Source of the DNA: Cyanophora paradoxa
Lineage: Eukaryota; Glaucocystophyceae; Cyanophorales; Cyanophoraceae
Assembly (NCBI GenBank): GCA_004431415.1
Contig: QPMI01000564.1
Coordinates: 1-64,000, forward strand
DNA: 64,000 nucleotides
Direction of reading: 5' to 3'
Every line of letters starts with the position of its first letter. Position 1 is the first letter of the stretch. Made by a program: the position numbers and the translations under genes. The notes below the pieces were generated by a model. It worked only from the letters and a program-made list of their open reading frames with translations, ran no database searches and was not told the DNA's origin. Shown in pieces: positions 51,151-60,726 of this stretch.

Positions 51151-54100
51151 TTACATAACATTTGGAACATGTTCATATATTCTCCCTTCTCGCTGTGCCA
51201 TTTCCGCCATAAAGTCTCTATCATTGTTCATCGTTTGCTCTGCCAATTCTTGTGCTCGTGATTTTTTGGGTGCTGCCCTACTTGCTGGTGGTTGATCAGT
51301 TCTCACAACACTTAGACCATGCCCCTCGGCTGACCTCACCTCTAACCCCACATCTCCTTCGGCTGTTTGGGTCACATTCAGCTCAGGTGTGGAGTATTTA
51401 TTACCTGCTCCTGCAATGGTTCTGTCTATGCAAGCACAACATAAAGCTCGGAATTTGTATGCAAGCACAAGCCCAAGAGCACCGAGAATCGGTAAGAGAA
51501 TCATAAGCACTAACGTTCCTGGATCAGTTCCCGGTGCTCCGACTGGATTAGTAGGATTTGTGGGATTATTAGGTGTTGTAGGATCAGTGGTAGGTGGGGT
51601 CTGTGGGTCTGACTCATCAGGAGGCAAGTTAGGATCTGAATCTGGGGGCGGTTCCGTCGACCCTGCTAATGAGGTCGGCGCTGTGTATGCATTTGCAAAC
51701 ACGATGGGAGCCGTCGCTGGATTTCCTGTGGAGGATCCTGAGATTGCACCATAGGTATCTGACAGATATTTATACAATTCCTGTGTCACAGGCGGATTAC
51801 TCACAGATCGACACACCCAAATATTGCATGTGGTATCATAGACTGTGTCCCTGATAAAGGGCGGTAGAGCCGTCCCACTGAATGACTCAAAGAGTCCATT
51901 TCGCGATAGCAACCTATGTCCTGTATCACAATTTCCACCCTCAAAATATTTGGTAGCCGAAATCGCACCTTGCACATAAATATTGCATGTCGAGTGCAAT
52001 CCAATGTTATTTAGGTTAGGAGTGTATCTGTCATCAAGCCGGACAGTGCACACCCATGGGGAAGCGGTTTTTATATATTTCTTATCGCCTGCTGTGATCA
52101 CATCAGTGTTTGGGTGGCTTTCGATTTGGGTAGCAATTGACTCATATTTGTAAGAGTAATAAACTAAGAGACCATCTGTGGAGGATGTAAAATAAAAGAA
52201 GTCTCTCATGAAGTCTGTGGATCCAAAGAAGTCAGCATTGGTCGATGTTAGGGTGACTCTGGGATAGCTCATGTTGACAGTCTCAGAAGGATATGGAATA
52301 TAAGAGGTGTAATAGCGATTTAACAGATAATAGTAAAATCCATCTGAGACATTCGAGTGAGTGGGCAAGGTCACTGTTAAGGTCTTACTGCGATCCTCAA
52401 ACGTTTTCTGTATGACAATGTTGCAAGTATTAATATATCGAGAATCGAAAAAGTAATTATTTGTGACTCTATTATCGATCAAAGTCGCATTGGTTCCATT
52501 AAACACGAAATTCTGCCCATTGATCCTCGTAGTATGGAGGTCGGTCACATCGAGAGGATACCTTATTTTTAATCGATCTTCGGGGTCAAATCGCGGAATA
52601 GTTCCTGTTGCCTTCCAACTGATAGTAAAGGGAGGAGCAAGGGACACTGCTGGGATAACAGAGAGATTAAATTTCGAAAAATACAACCCAACAGGATACC
52701 CTGACAGAGCATATGTCACTGTTGCATTTCCGACAAGTGTGAAGCCGGTGGTTGTTATGTTAGTTGCAACAAATGGGGAGTAGCCGGCTGGTGCATTTTG
52801 AAGTGATGTAGCTGACCCATCATTGACCACATACAAATTCGTGTCTGTTATTTCAATAGTAGGAGGGGAAACAAATGGTGTCTCAAATGTGAAATTAAAA
52901 TTCGCTGGAACCCCTGCAAGATATCTATATGTTGTTGCTGATATCTCGGATGCCTGGAATACTTTGCTTCCACTCCGCACTACATTACTTGTGTCTTTCA
53001 CATTGTGGTATGAGATGCTGGGAGTCGGGGAGAGCACCAACGAAATAGCATCTGGTAAATCAGACTTTGTAATATACAGTTCTTTAAGATACTCCTTTTT
53101 AAAAGGGGCGGTCAGATCTCCAATAGTAGCCGATGAACCTGCGACTACAATATTACAGGTGTTTGCACTCAAAGAATAAACTGTGTTCCACCTTAAAGAG
53201 TTCGCGCCAAGATCGAAACTCTGTGAGAAGGGCACGATATTGCTACCTTGTAAATCTCGGTAAACCTTTACTCTGGGTTTGCTATCGAATTCAGGGGTGA
53301 TATAATTGATGTTAAGAGTGAAACTAATAGTAGCTTCGGAAGTCAATAAGTTGTTTCGGATGATAAGTAAATTGTATGTCTCGTTAATGACAAACGAAAC
53401 CTGAAACCCTGTGGAGCTGACATTTTGAATAAATGCTTTATTCGATTCATTATTGTTAGTGATAGGATTATAATAAGTAGTGTGATCCACCAATGAAACA
53501 GTGGGTATAGTCGTCTCAAAACCTGTGACACCCAACTGATCCCAAGTGAATGTATATGTAGGTTTGCCTACATAAGCGACATAGACCCCATTTGCGAGCT
53601 GCTGAGGGTATCCCTCGACAGTGTAGGTCTCAGTTCGCGAAACTGAGCGGGAAAGATTGCTGTTAAAGTCGTTATAGCTGATCAGAGCTCTCTCATCAGT
53701 GGGTAAATCACTGGGTCGGACTGAGTGATTGAAAGGCAAGATTATGTTACTTGTTTTTGAGGTCGTGCTATAAAGGTTAGTCGTGTGCAAGTCATCAAAC
53801 CACCCATCATAGGCATACACATTGAGCCATTTCTTAACAGCATCAGTGTTAGATTGCCCGAGATTAAACTGATGATCGAGCAAAGGCACCAAATCGCGGG
53901 ATAAATACATGATCGCATCAGTGATGGTGATAGCCCCTGTTAAAACAGCGAGCCCTGCCGTGTTTGCTGCGGTAGCAATTGATAAACCCGAGATTTCGAG
54001 ATCCTGGGCTGCATCTCGCTCATTTCTGGTGAATCGCTCACTATAAAACTCCTTTACAAGGTCGACCCCCATGACATCAATTAAATGCGGTCGAGTGAGG

Positions 54101-54468
54101 GTGATATTGCTTGTGATGCTCTGCGAATATTCAACAGGATCCCATTCGACGACAGCTGTCAGTGGGATGGGGCGGGCTTTATTGATTTCGTGCTGGAAGG
54201 TTCGCACAGTGGGGAAATTGCTGCCAAAGAATGCAACAGGTGAGCCCCCATGATAGATAACGAGGGCTGAGTTATCAGTGCCATAGGTAAAAGGGAGATT
54301 GCTGGTGATATCAATATATTCAAGGTTGCTCTGATTTAATAGAAAGTCTTTTACCACAAGGTTCGAAGATATGGTCACATTGGAAGCGGTAATGTTACTG
54401 CTGAGCTCGAAACCGTCATCCAAATACAAGGTTTCCCGAGTGATAAAGGGGAGATTCGTGATACTCAT
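51151..54468 (-). CDS. Large membrane-anchored surface protein, 1105 aa (element 2)
   Basis: The longest gene of element 2. The first ~930 residues are beta-rich, with many Asn/Thr/Ser and repeated strings of the type SNITLTRP, TCNIVV and STCNIYVQG, suggesting a fibre- or spike-like ectodomain; no N-terminal signal sequence is apparent. A Pro/Thr-rich stalk follows (PPPDSDPNLPPDESDPQTPP). Then a single transmembrane helix at about 986-1006 (LVLMILLPILGALGLVLAYK), a Cys-rich juxtamembrane CCACID and a ~95-residue cytoplasmic tail with KKSRAQELAEQ. A membrane-anchored spike implies that the particle or the infected cell carries a viral membrane protein. I recognise no named family. Confidence 0.65.
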   Translation of the reverse strand: MSITNLPFITRETLYLDDGFELSSNITASNVTISSNLVVKDFLLNQSNLEYIDITSNLPFTYGTDNSALVIYHGGSPVAFFGSNFPTVRTFQHEINKARPIPLTAVVEWDPVEYSQSITSNITLTRPHLIDVMGVDLVKEFYSERFTRNERDAAQDLEISGLSIATAANTAGLAVLTGAITITDAIMYLSRDLVPLLDHQFNLGQSNTDAVKKWLNVYAYDGWFDDLHTTNLYSTTSKTSNIILPFNHSVRPSDLPTDERALISYNDFNSNLSRSVSRTETYTVEGYPQQLANGVYVAYVGKPTYTFTWDQLGVTGFETTIPTVSLVDHTTYYNPITNNNESNKAFIQNVSSTGFQVSFVINETYNLLIIRNNLLTSEATISFTLNINYITPEFDSKPRVKVYRDLQGSNIVPFSQSFDLGANSLRWNTVYSLSANTCNIVVAGSSATIGDLTAPFKKEYLKELYITKSDLPDAISLVLSPTPSISYHNVKDTSNVVRSGSKVFQASEISATTYRYLAGVPANFNFTFETPFVSPPTIEITDTNLYVVNDGSATSLQNAPAGYSPFVATNITTTGFTLVGNATVTYALSGYPVGLYFSKFNLSVIPAVSLAPPFTISWKATGTIPRFDPEDRLKIRYPLDVTDLHTTRINGQNFVFNGTNATLIDNRVTNNYFFDSRYINTCNIVIQKTFEDRSKTLTVTLPTHSNVSDGFYYYLLNRYYTSYIPYPSETVNMSYPRVTLTSTNADFFGSTDFMRDFFYFTSSTDGLLVYYSYKYESIATQIESHPNTDVITAGDKKYIKTASPWVCTVRLDDRYTPNLNNIGLHSTCNIYVQGAISATKYFEGGNCDTGHRLLSRNGLFESFSGTALPPFIRDTVYDTTCNIWVCRSVSNPPVTQELYKYLSDTYGAISGSSTGNPATAPIVFANAYTAPTSLAGSTEPPPDSDPNLPPDESDPQTPPTTDPTTPNNPTNPTNPVGAPGTDPGTLVLMILLPILGALGLVLAYKFRALCCACIDRTIAGAGNKYSTPELNVTQTAEGDVGLEVRSAEGHGLSVVRTDQPPASRAAPKKSRAQELAEQTMNNDRDFMAEMAQREGRIYEHVPNVM

Positions 54469-54486
54469 TTGTAATATAAGATTATT

Positions 54487-55459
54487 TTAACCCGATAGCA
54501 CCTCTAATATAAAGCTGTGATTAACGCCATTAAAGTCGACTACATTATTGTAGGCATCGAGCCATTTAATTGTGAGGGTGTCTATATCATAAGCCTGATC
54601 GTGGGAATTAAAGAACTCCACAGTATCGATTCTGCGGAATGTCAGGTAGTAAACAAACGATCCCAAGGGGCTGGTTAGTGGGATCTTAGCGAGGTTTGCA
54701 TTTCCGCCCTCATCTGTCTTTGCTGCTACCATATACCTGTCGTAAAAGGGAGTAAACTCTTTAATTTGTAGGTAAACATAGGGGTCGGATTTAGATTAAT
54801 CGCATTTGGGAAGGTCACTGCATGTTCGAGAGGGAATGGAAGCACAGATATTCCGGCGGGGTATTTTGTTTTGCCCTCATAGGCTTGTAGAAATGAGTAT
54901 TTTGGATTGCTGGGTGTGAGGGGTAAATAGTCTACCGTGAGATGCTCTGAACCCTCACCAACTGGAATTGTTTGATAAATATCCCCTTTGATCATTCCAT
55001 GGAACCTTGCGAAGTCGTCATGTGCACAGCTCAGTGTGAGGGGAATGCTCGAATAAAACGTAATTTTCATAGTCGCTGGATTATAGAGCCACTTGTAGTA
55101 GACTGTGACGCTTTCGCTTGTGAGAGGGTTTACATCGACAAAACCGCCCGAATAGCCTAAGTTCTTATTACCATATCCCCAAATCGCTGGGGTGTAGTTT
55201 CCTATGTCAGGGAAAGGGGAAAAGGTGATGCTGTTAGTCATTCCCTGTATGGTCACGCCTCTGGAATTATCGGTGACAGCATAAATCGTGTTTGGGAGCT
55301 CGGCGCTCGCAATGCGCACCCTTTTACGTTCAGAAGTCGCTGAGAAAGCTTTACTGTATATTCTCCCGGGTGCCCTGCACTGCGCTCAATAGAATCGATA
55401 TTAACATTGACCCTCGTAAACTTGCCATTATAGAAATCGTTAACTGGCTTCCGAATCAT
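54487..55459 (-). pseudogene. Minor capsid / penton-like protein, broken by two frame shifts (element 2)
   Basis: Orthologue of 19964-20875. It is read in three pieces: 55253-55459 (start MIRKPVNDFY, then SIERSAGHPGEYTVKLSQRL), 54726-55319 (RIASAELPNTIYAVTDNSRG onward) and 54487-54732 plus upstream codons (ending IKWLDAYNNVVDFNGVNHSF). The conserved signature EiPNs/ELPNT.Y and the C-terminal VVDFNG are all present. The joins fall near 55320, beside a TTTT run, and near 54780, beside a GGGG run. Single-base homopolymer errors or real indels would both explain it. It keeps the divergent 27-bp spacing to the plus-strand neighbour, as in element 1. Confidence 0.75.
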
Positions 55460-55486
55460 TTTTATTTCCTATTAATAAAGAATAAA
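55460..55486. promoter_or_regulatory. 27-bp bidirectional start region (element 2)
   Basis: TTATTTCCTATTAATAAAGA plus ATAAA separates the divergent minor capsid starts. With the preceding codons it reads ATTTTTATTTCCTATTAATA, matching the structural-gene promoter-like pattern. Confidence 0.5.
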
Positions 55487-56905
55487 ATGCGCGAGTATCT
55501 CAGCATCAGTAGCCGTGATCGATCAGAGGGCTCGGCTCATTCCTATAAGGTGACCCTTCCAAAGCAATACCACAATGTGAAGAGCATCGCTGTGCGACAG
55601 ATCGAATTTTCCAACACGATTCCGACGGTTCCAAGCCCTCAATTCTATACTGAAATCGGGGAGACGAAAGCCGATGATGCTAATACGATTTTCATATCAT
55701 TTCCTTACCGATTTTCGAGTGGACAGCTCAATGGTGCCACTGAGCAAATAAGAGAAACACAAGCGACTGCAATATATGACGCTTACAAAGCCATAGATGC
55801 TGGCGACCAAGGCAACTATATACCGCCTGATTACCTAAACACTTTCAGAAGATATACCCGATACAGAGACGTAGCAATTACGATCCCTCCGGGCACATAC
55901 TCGACTGGAACCGACCTTGCCACTGCAATCGATAACATCTTAACGAAAAATGGAACTGGCAACTACATCAAGGATATGATCGACACAAAAATTAATCCAA
56001 GCTACGCATCGACAGGAGGAACCTTTTACCCGGTGGTGAGATGTCGTTTTGAGAGCACATTAAATGCTATATGCTTTTATTCGAGTGATTATGTCTACAT
56101 AGCTTTCACGAAATATGGACCGAGTAATGCCACTGCGTCTACTGCGAATGAAAGAAAGGTGCTCGCCTATCGCACGATGACTCTTCTCGGGTTTACATCG
56201 ATCAGAGAGAATATAATGATAGATCAATACAACGGATCGGGCTACACAGCCTTCGCTGGGAGCGGTGTCGTTTACTCAGCTGGTGATGCATTCCGCAATT
56301 ATAATTCGACGGCTCTGGTCTTAGGCATAGCCGGAGGCACTGCCCCTGATTATACACCGGATAATGCAATAGTTTTAAAGATCACAGAGCCGGACTGCTC
56401 GCTTTTTACGACATGCACCGAGGCTACTAATGGATTCCTCGCTAAGATCCCGATTTCGAAAGGCACAGCCTATGCGGATGCTGAGCTAATTAATTATGGG
56501 GCGGATGCTTTCACGAAATACTTTAACACCCGCCTCTCCTTTGATAGTTTAACCGTTCAAATTCTCACGGAGAGCGGTTATAGGTATTTCCTCGGAAGCT
56601 GTGAGCACACATTCATTTTGGAAATTACTATGGGAGTGGATGAGCCCGACGACGATTTACAGCGCATTGTTAATAAGGGATTCGCGAAAATGCTATATGA
56701 GGACTACCCGCATTGCGGCAATTTAACGAATGCGTTGAGCGGGGTGGCTGTAAAAATAATCCGTTCTTCTAAAATAAATTTCTCAGCGGAAGATAAAAAC
56801 GAAATATGGATCCCACGACCTCGCTTAGCCGCCTCACGCTCAAATCCGTCCTGGAAACCCCGGAGGACTACAAGAGCATGCTTTTGGATCGCGGATTTAT
56901 CGTAG
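55487..56905 (+). CDS. Minor capsid / penton-like protein, 472 aa as read (element 2)
   Basis: The ATG at 55487 (MREYLSISSRDRSEGSAHSY) is chosen because the longer frame back to 55292 overlaps the divergent gene. The signature SSRDRSEG...SYKVTLP...NVKSIAVRQIEFSNTIP matches 20905-21915. It is ~135 residues longer than that protein, with extra loops in the middle. As read, the frame runs about 100 bp into the capsid gene, ending in non-viral-looking Arg/Pro/Trp-rich codons. An A-run near 56750 is where a one-base change would end it earlier, like the element 1 protein, so the last ~50 residues are doubtful. Confidence 0.65.
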   Translation: MREYLSISSRDRSEGSAHSYKVTLPKQYHNVKSIAVRQIEFSNTIPTVPSPQFYTEIGETKADDANTIFISFPYRFSSGQLNGATEQIRETQATAIYDAYKAIDAGDQGNYIPPDYLNTFRRYTRYRDVAITIPPGTYSTGTDLATAIDNILTKNGTGNYIKDMIDTKINPSYASTGGTFYPVVRCRFESTLNAICFYSSDYVYIAFTKYGPSNATASTANERKVLAYRTMTLLGFTSIRENIMIDQYNGSGYTAFAGSGVVYSAGDAFRNYNSTALVLGIAGGTAPDYTPDNAIVLKITEPDCSLFTTCTEATNGFLAKIPISKGTAYADAELINYGADAFTKYFNTRLSFDSLTVQILTESGYRYFLGSCEHTFILEITMGVDEPDDDLQRIVNKGFAKMLYEDYPHCGNLTNALSGVAVKIIRSSKINFSAEDKNEIWIPRPRLAASRSNPSWKPRRTTRACFWIADLS

Positions 56906-58254
56906 GTGTGGACAAACAATTCAAGCCTTCTCGTGTGGAGGTGCTTCCAATTGCGGATCCCGGCAATCTGTTCTCCTCTACTGGTGCTACCACTCGTGTG
57001 GTCTTCTATCTCCCTCGCTACAATTGGTGCAATGGTATTAGCCTCCAAGTTACCATTCCGTCGGCGAAGGCGCTGACTGCCATCGCCAAGACCTCGGCTG
57101 ACTGCTCGGCTGATCTATTCAATACTGGATTCGTCCGCGGGCTTCCTGGCTCGTTTGTTCAGCGAGTCAGCATTAAATACGGGTCGTATGAGCAAATTAT
57201 TCCGGCTGAGCGACTGGTAGATTACGCTTTCCTGGCTAACACTCCGGCTGAATTCGACCAAAAGAAGCGCAAGCATGGGCTGCATCTCGGACCGAAGGTA
57301 GAGGGCGGCAACCAAGCTGGCGGCATTTTTACCATGCGAATTCCGAGTTTCCTCGATGCTGGCGTGCCCATCGGTGCGCTCCCATCCGAAATCGCGGTCG
57401 AAGTATATTTCCAAACCCCTGCGCTTCTCGAAACTGCGGCGGTTCCTGGCGTTTACGCTCAGAATAACACGACTGCAATTACTGCTGCCAATTCGACTGA
57501 TGGCGAGACGACGCTTGCTGTTGCGGCTGCTTTCGGAAATATTAAGACCTTAGCCCACCCTAATGCCACTGCGATTTTCGATAGTGCGGCTCTCACACCT
57601 ACACCTGCTCTTGCGAATCTGGAAATGACGACCCCTCGTCTTATTATGGATGCTGTTAACATCGATGAGGAAACGATGGGCGAAATCATTACTCGTGTTA
57701 AGACCTCTGGCATCGCCATCCCATACACTGATATTCAGTTTGCGGATTATACCGGTCAAGCTCTCGGCTCCGGTCTCCGCCTGTCACTATCTCAAATTTC
57801 TGGACTTGTTTACGCACTTGTTGTCAAGATTCGCGACGAAAACACACTCGGCGATAATAAAGGAGGGCACTCTACTGTTCGCACCCTTGCTTTCGATGAT
57901 AATGTCGTGATGCAAGTCCTAAACAACAACAATTACCTATATTCTAACACTGGTGTCCCGCTGCAATCCGCGGCTATGGAGCTCGCCGATAAATTCAAGA
58001 TGACTAACTGGATCGATAGCAACAAGCGCCCCATTTACACTGGCTTCTGCTTTGCTCTCGATGGTAAAGCGGCGCTCAAAGGTGAGAAGGCGACTGGCTA
58101 CGTCGATCTAACACAATCAGCTTCAAGTTTCCTGCTGCTCACACCAAATGGCACGCCCCTCGCCACCTGGACAAAGGTCGGTGTTCAGATTTCGGCTTAC
58201 TGCCACAACATTCTTGTAATGAATGCCAATGGATTGTCTAGAGTGACGGCATGA
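56806..58254 (+). CDS. Major capsid protein (double jelly-roll type), 482 aa (element 2)
   Basis: Collinear with the 466-residue capsid protein of element 1: MDPTTSLSRLTLKSVLETPE at the start, FYLPRYNWCNG near residue 70, YGSYEQIIPAERLVDY, then FLDAGVPIGALPSEIAVEVY, and KATGYVDLTQSASSFLLLTP near the end against KAIRNIAQSGYVDLTNSSSS in element 1. The two are clearly homologous but distant, so these are different viral lineages and not a recent duplication. GC content is higher than in element 1. It is followed by a homing endonuclease gene in place of the ATPase. Confidence 0.8.
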   Translation: MDPTTSLSRLTLKSVLETPEDYKSMLLDRGFIVGVDKQFKPSRVEVLPIADPGNLFSSTGATTRVVFYLPRYNWCNGISLQVTIPSAKALTAIAKTSADCSADLFNTGFVRGLPGSFVQRVSIKYGSYEQIIPAERLVDYAFLANTPAEFDQKKRKHGLHLGPKVEGGNQAGGIFTMRIPSFLDAGVPIGALPSEIAVEVYFQTPALLETAAVPGVYAQNNTTAITAANSTDGETTLAVAAAFGNIKTLAHPNATAIFDSAALTPTPALANLEMTTPRLIMDAVNIDEETMGEIITRVKTSGIAIPYTDIQFADYTGQALGSGLRLSLSQISGLVYALVVKIRDENTLGDNKGGHSTVRTLAFDDNVVMQVLNNNNYLYSNTGVPLQSAAMELADKFKMTNWIDSNKRPIYTGFCFALDGKAALKGEKATGYVDLTQSASSFLLLTPNGTPLATWTKVGVQISAYCHNILVMNANGLSRVTA

Positions 58255-58328
58255 GGACTGTCGCGGGCAAAATTTGATGTCATTTTTAATCCTTTGTCTA
58301 TTTAAGGACAAGACGATTATAAGATTTA

Positions 58329-59051
58329 ATGGCGTATCTCGAACAAATGGAAGGGATCAGGCGAATCGCTTTGTGTGGAAAGCATGGCGAGGGCAAGTAT
58401 GCGCTTATAGATGAAGCCGATTATGATCATGTCATGAAAATAAGCAAGTGGTATTACCATAACCAACGGGGATATGCATGGGGTTACATTGCTGGTGTAA
58501 AGAAAAACATCGACATGCACAAATGGATTTTCGGACATCAACAAGGGCACTTTGTTGATCATATCAGTAGAGACAAACTCGATAATCGTCGCTGTAATCT
58601 TAGATTCTTAACACCGCAAGACAGCGTATTTAATACGGGTATGAGAAAACGAAACAAAACTGGTTTCAAAGGTGTTTTCCAAGAGAAAAGAACCGGTCGG
58701 TTCAGGGCAAATATTCAAAAAAGTGGTGTCCCATACAATTTGGGAACGTTTGATACAAAAGAAGAAGCTGCTGCCGCTTACAACCAAAAAGCAAAAGAGC
58801 TATTTGGAGATCTTGCTGTTTTGAATGAGGTAAACCCTGAAATTAAACCAAAACCTCCTCTTTACTCACTGAATACAAGTGGATTTCGTGGTGTGACTGA
58901 AACAGCGACTGGAAAATGGGAAGGATGCTTTTCATATAAGAAACAGCGGTGGCGAAAAGTGTGCAACACAAAGGAGGAGGCTGCACTTTTCTACAACTCA
59001 AAAGCCAAAGAAATTCTCGGTGATAAAGCGATCCTCAATGATGTTGAGTAA
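58329..59051 (+). CDS. HNH homing endonuclease with two AP2 DNA-binding domains, 240 aa (element 2)
   Basis: HNH nuclease core at about residues 62-104: DMHKWIFG (H64), HFVDHISRDKLDNRRCNLRF (D77, H78, N86, N90) and LTPQDSVFNTG. Two AP2-type domains follow: about 109-165 (NKTGFKGVFQEKRTGRFRAN, GTFDTKEEAAAAYNQKAKEL) and 182-238 (NTSGFRGVTETATGKWEGCF, CNTKEEAALFYNSKAKEIL). This is the standard free-standing HNH-AP2 homing endonuclease of phages and giant viruses, which cuts alleles lacking it and spreads by repair. It sits between the capsid and ATPase genes, where element 1 has nothing, so it is a later invader of the conserved block. ATTTTTAATCC-type promoter sequence precedes it. Confidence 0.9.
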   Translation: MAYLEQMEGIRRIALCGKHGEGKYALIDEADYDHVMKISKWYYHNQRGYAWGYIAGVKKNIDMHKWIFGHQQGHFVDHISRDKLDNRRCNLRFLTPQDSVFNTGMRKRNKTGFKGVFQEKRTGRFRANIQKSGVPYNLGTFDTKEEAAAAYNQKAKELFGDLAVLNEVNPEIKPKPPLYSLNTSGFRGVTETATGKWEGCFSYKKQRWRKVCNTKEEAALFYNSKAKEILGDKAILNDVE

Positions 59052-59072
59052 ATAGAGGGCTGTCGCGTTTCG

Positions 59073-59095
59073 TAATTTTTATATGTTTCTTATAA
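59073..59095 (+). promoter_or_regulatory. Late-promoter-like motif before ATPase gene (element 2)
   Basis: TAATTTTTATATGTTTCTTA plus TAA, 13-35 bp before the ATG at 59108. Same class as 21931-21958 and 23411-23430 in element 1. Confidence 0.5.
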
Positions 59096-59107
59096 GGGAA
59101 AGCAAAT

Positions 59108-60031
59108 ATGACTGGAAACGTGAGTATAGAAGATCTTGCGGAATTCGACCCGGCAAGTCTTTCATTCCCTTGCCGTTTACTTGCTGTCGGAAAAACGGGA
59201 GTAGGTAAGTCAGTATTCTTAAAATACCTGCTTTACCACAACGAGGACAAGATAGATTCGGTGATGATATTCGCTTCCACGATCTGGAACCATCAATATG
59301 ACAATGTCACATCGTATTTGTATGAGGATTTCGATCATAAGCTGATCGACAATATAATACAGAAACGCAAGGAGCGAATCAAGAAAAAGGAGAAAGTCGG
59401 TAACCTGTTAATCATACTCGATGATTTCATTGACAATCCAAGTCTTTCGATGTCAGGAAGAGGTGAACCTATATTAAATCAGCTATTCACGTCGGGGCGC
59501 CATTTATTCATATCTGTGTGGATTCTGTCACAAAAACTCACTAAGATTTCGCCGACACTTAGGGTTAACTCCGAATATATCTTTCTATTCTCGCTGCCCA
59601 ACAGAAAAGAGATGGAGAGTGCTGAGGACGAGTTTAATCCATACGAAAAGCATTGGTTTGAGAAGGTGATGAACGAATACAGTCACAGCTATCAGGTTAT
59701 CTGCATTGACAACTCGAAATATAGCCTGGAATTCTCTGTGGGCAAGGCTGATCCGGTGCCTGACGAATATAAATTCAAGCGGTTCTTTAAAAAAGCGGTG
59801 GAAGAGATAAAGCCCGCTGGTAAACAGCCGGTAAAACAGAGCTCCACAGAGGTAAATGGCGACCAACCCCAAACCACCGATATAACGAAACCTGTGAGTG
59901 GAAACGTCGCCACCTTAAAGCGATCCACCAAAAGAATAATCGAAGCCGACCTACTTAAAGACCCCAATCTATTGCTGGCATACCAAGAAAAGCGCCGCCC
60001 AAAATTTGCAAAGAAATTGGGTAAATTTTGA
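59108..60031 (+). CDS. A32-like genome packaging ATPase, 307 aa (element 2)
   Basis: Orthologue of 23450-24232. Walker A GKTGVGKS at residues 28-35, Walker B LLIILDD at 100-106, then ILSQKLTKISPTLRVNSEYI and FSLPNRKEMESAEDEF, matching the SQKL/TQKL and RVNSxY positions of the element 1 enzyme. The C-terminal ~80 residues are a low-complexity Lys/Thr-rich extension ending RPKFAKKLGKF. It drives ATP-dependent DNA packaging into capsids. It lies between the homing endonuclease and the coiled-coil gene. Confidence 0.85.
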   Translation: MTGNVSIEDLAEFDPASLSFPCRLLAVGKTGVGKSVFLKYLLYHNEDKIDSVMIFASTIWNHQYDNVTSYLYEDFDHKLIDNIIQKRKERIKKKEKVGNLLIILDDFIDNPSLSMSGRGEPILNQLFTSGRHLFISVWILSQKLTKISPTLRVNSEYIFLFSLPNRKEMESAEDEFNPYEKHWFEKVMNEYSHSYQVICIDNSKYSLEFSVGKADPVPDEYKFKRFFKKAVEEIKPAGKQPVKQSSTEVNGDQPQTTDITKPVSGNVATLKRSTKRIIEADLLKDPNLLLAYQEKRRPKFAKKLGKF

Positions 60032-60054
60032 ATAAATTTCTCGCATAATGATAA

Positions 60055-60726
60055 ATGCCACCCAAGAACTCGCGGAAAGCTATCCAAATGGAAGATCAAA
60101 GCGCTGTTGTCGCTGGCAAGATCAATCCTGCGGAGGATGCCGGTCGCACTGGTGGTGCTGCCGCTTCTGACCAAATAGATTTCGATCTGATTGACCCGAA
60201 TACAAAGGTTTCAGAGCGTGCTCAAAAGGCGGATGCTAAGCGGGAGCCGGTCGATTCCACTGATAGAAAGCTGGCGGATCAATCCCTCGCCGAATCACAG
60301 CTCACAGGCGAAAAGCTAACCGATAATAAGGTGGTAAAAGCCGAAGCAACAGCCGCTTTACCTGCATCGATGGAAGCCCCTAAAAAGCGGGCATCTGTCT
60401 ATGTGACCAAGGGCGAGAAAGTCGGTCAGGAATTAGAGGAGAAGTTTAGGGCACTGGAAGCGCGTTTAGCTACATACGACACTACTGTGCGAGCCTTTGA
60501 TGATTTCACTAAGGAATACAAACAGCGCAAGCTGATTAAACAAGCTGTTCGCGTGGAAATGGAAAAGAAGCGGGCAACTGTTCCCGATGTTCAGACAGTC
60601 GAAAGAAAAGAGACAGTCATAGCTGAAAATGCACCAAAGCCGGGCGGTTTCGTTAACCCATCGGGTGTGCATGCACAGCCGGGTGCCAATCTGTCATCTA
60701 TGTTCGGTGGGCGTCGTCGCTTCTAA
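60055..60726 (+). CDS. Coiled-coil structural-type protein, 223 aa (element 2)
   Basis: Starts MPPKNSRKAI, 23 bp after the ATPase stop. Hydrophilic, Ala/Lys/Glu-rich, with a predicted coiled coil near residues 125-175 (EKFRALEARLATYDTTVRAF and the Lys-rich helix after it). Orthologue of 24261-24992 by start, helix pattern and gene order. The C-terminal end SSMFGGRRRF is basic. Its last codons overlap the convergent small gene at 60698 by 29 bp. Confidence 0.6.
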   Translation: MPPKNSRKAIQMEDQSAVVAGKINPAEDAGRTGGAAASDQIDFDLIDPNTKVSERAQKADAKREPVDSTDRKLADQSLAESQLTGEKLTDNKVVKAEATAALPASMEAPKKRASVYVTKGEKVGQELEEKFRALEARLATYDTTVRAFDDFTKEYKQRKLIKQAVRVEMEKKRATVPDVQTVERKETVIAENAPKPGGFVNPSGVHAQPGANLSSMFGGRRRF

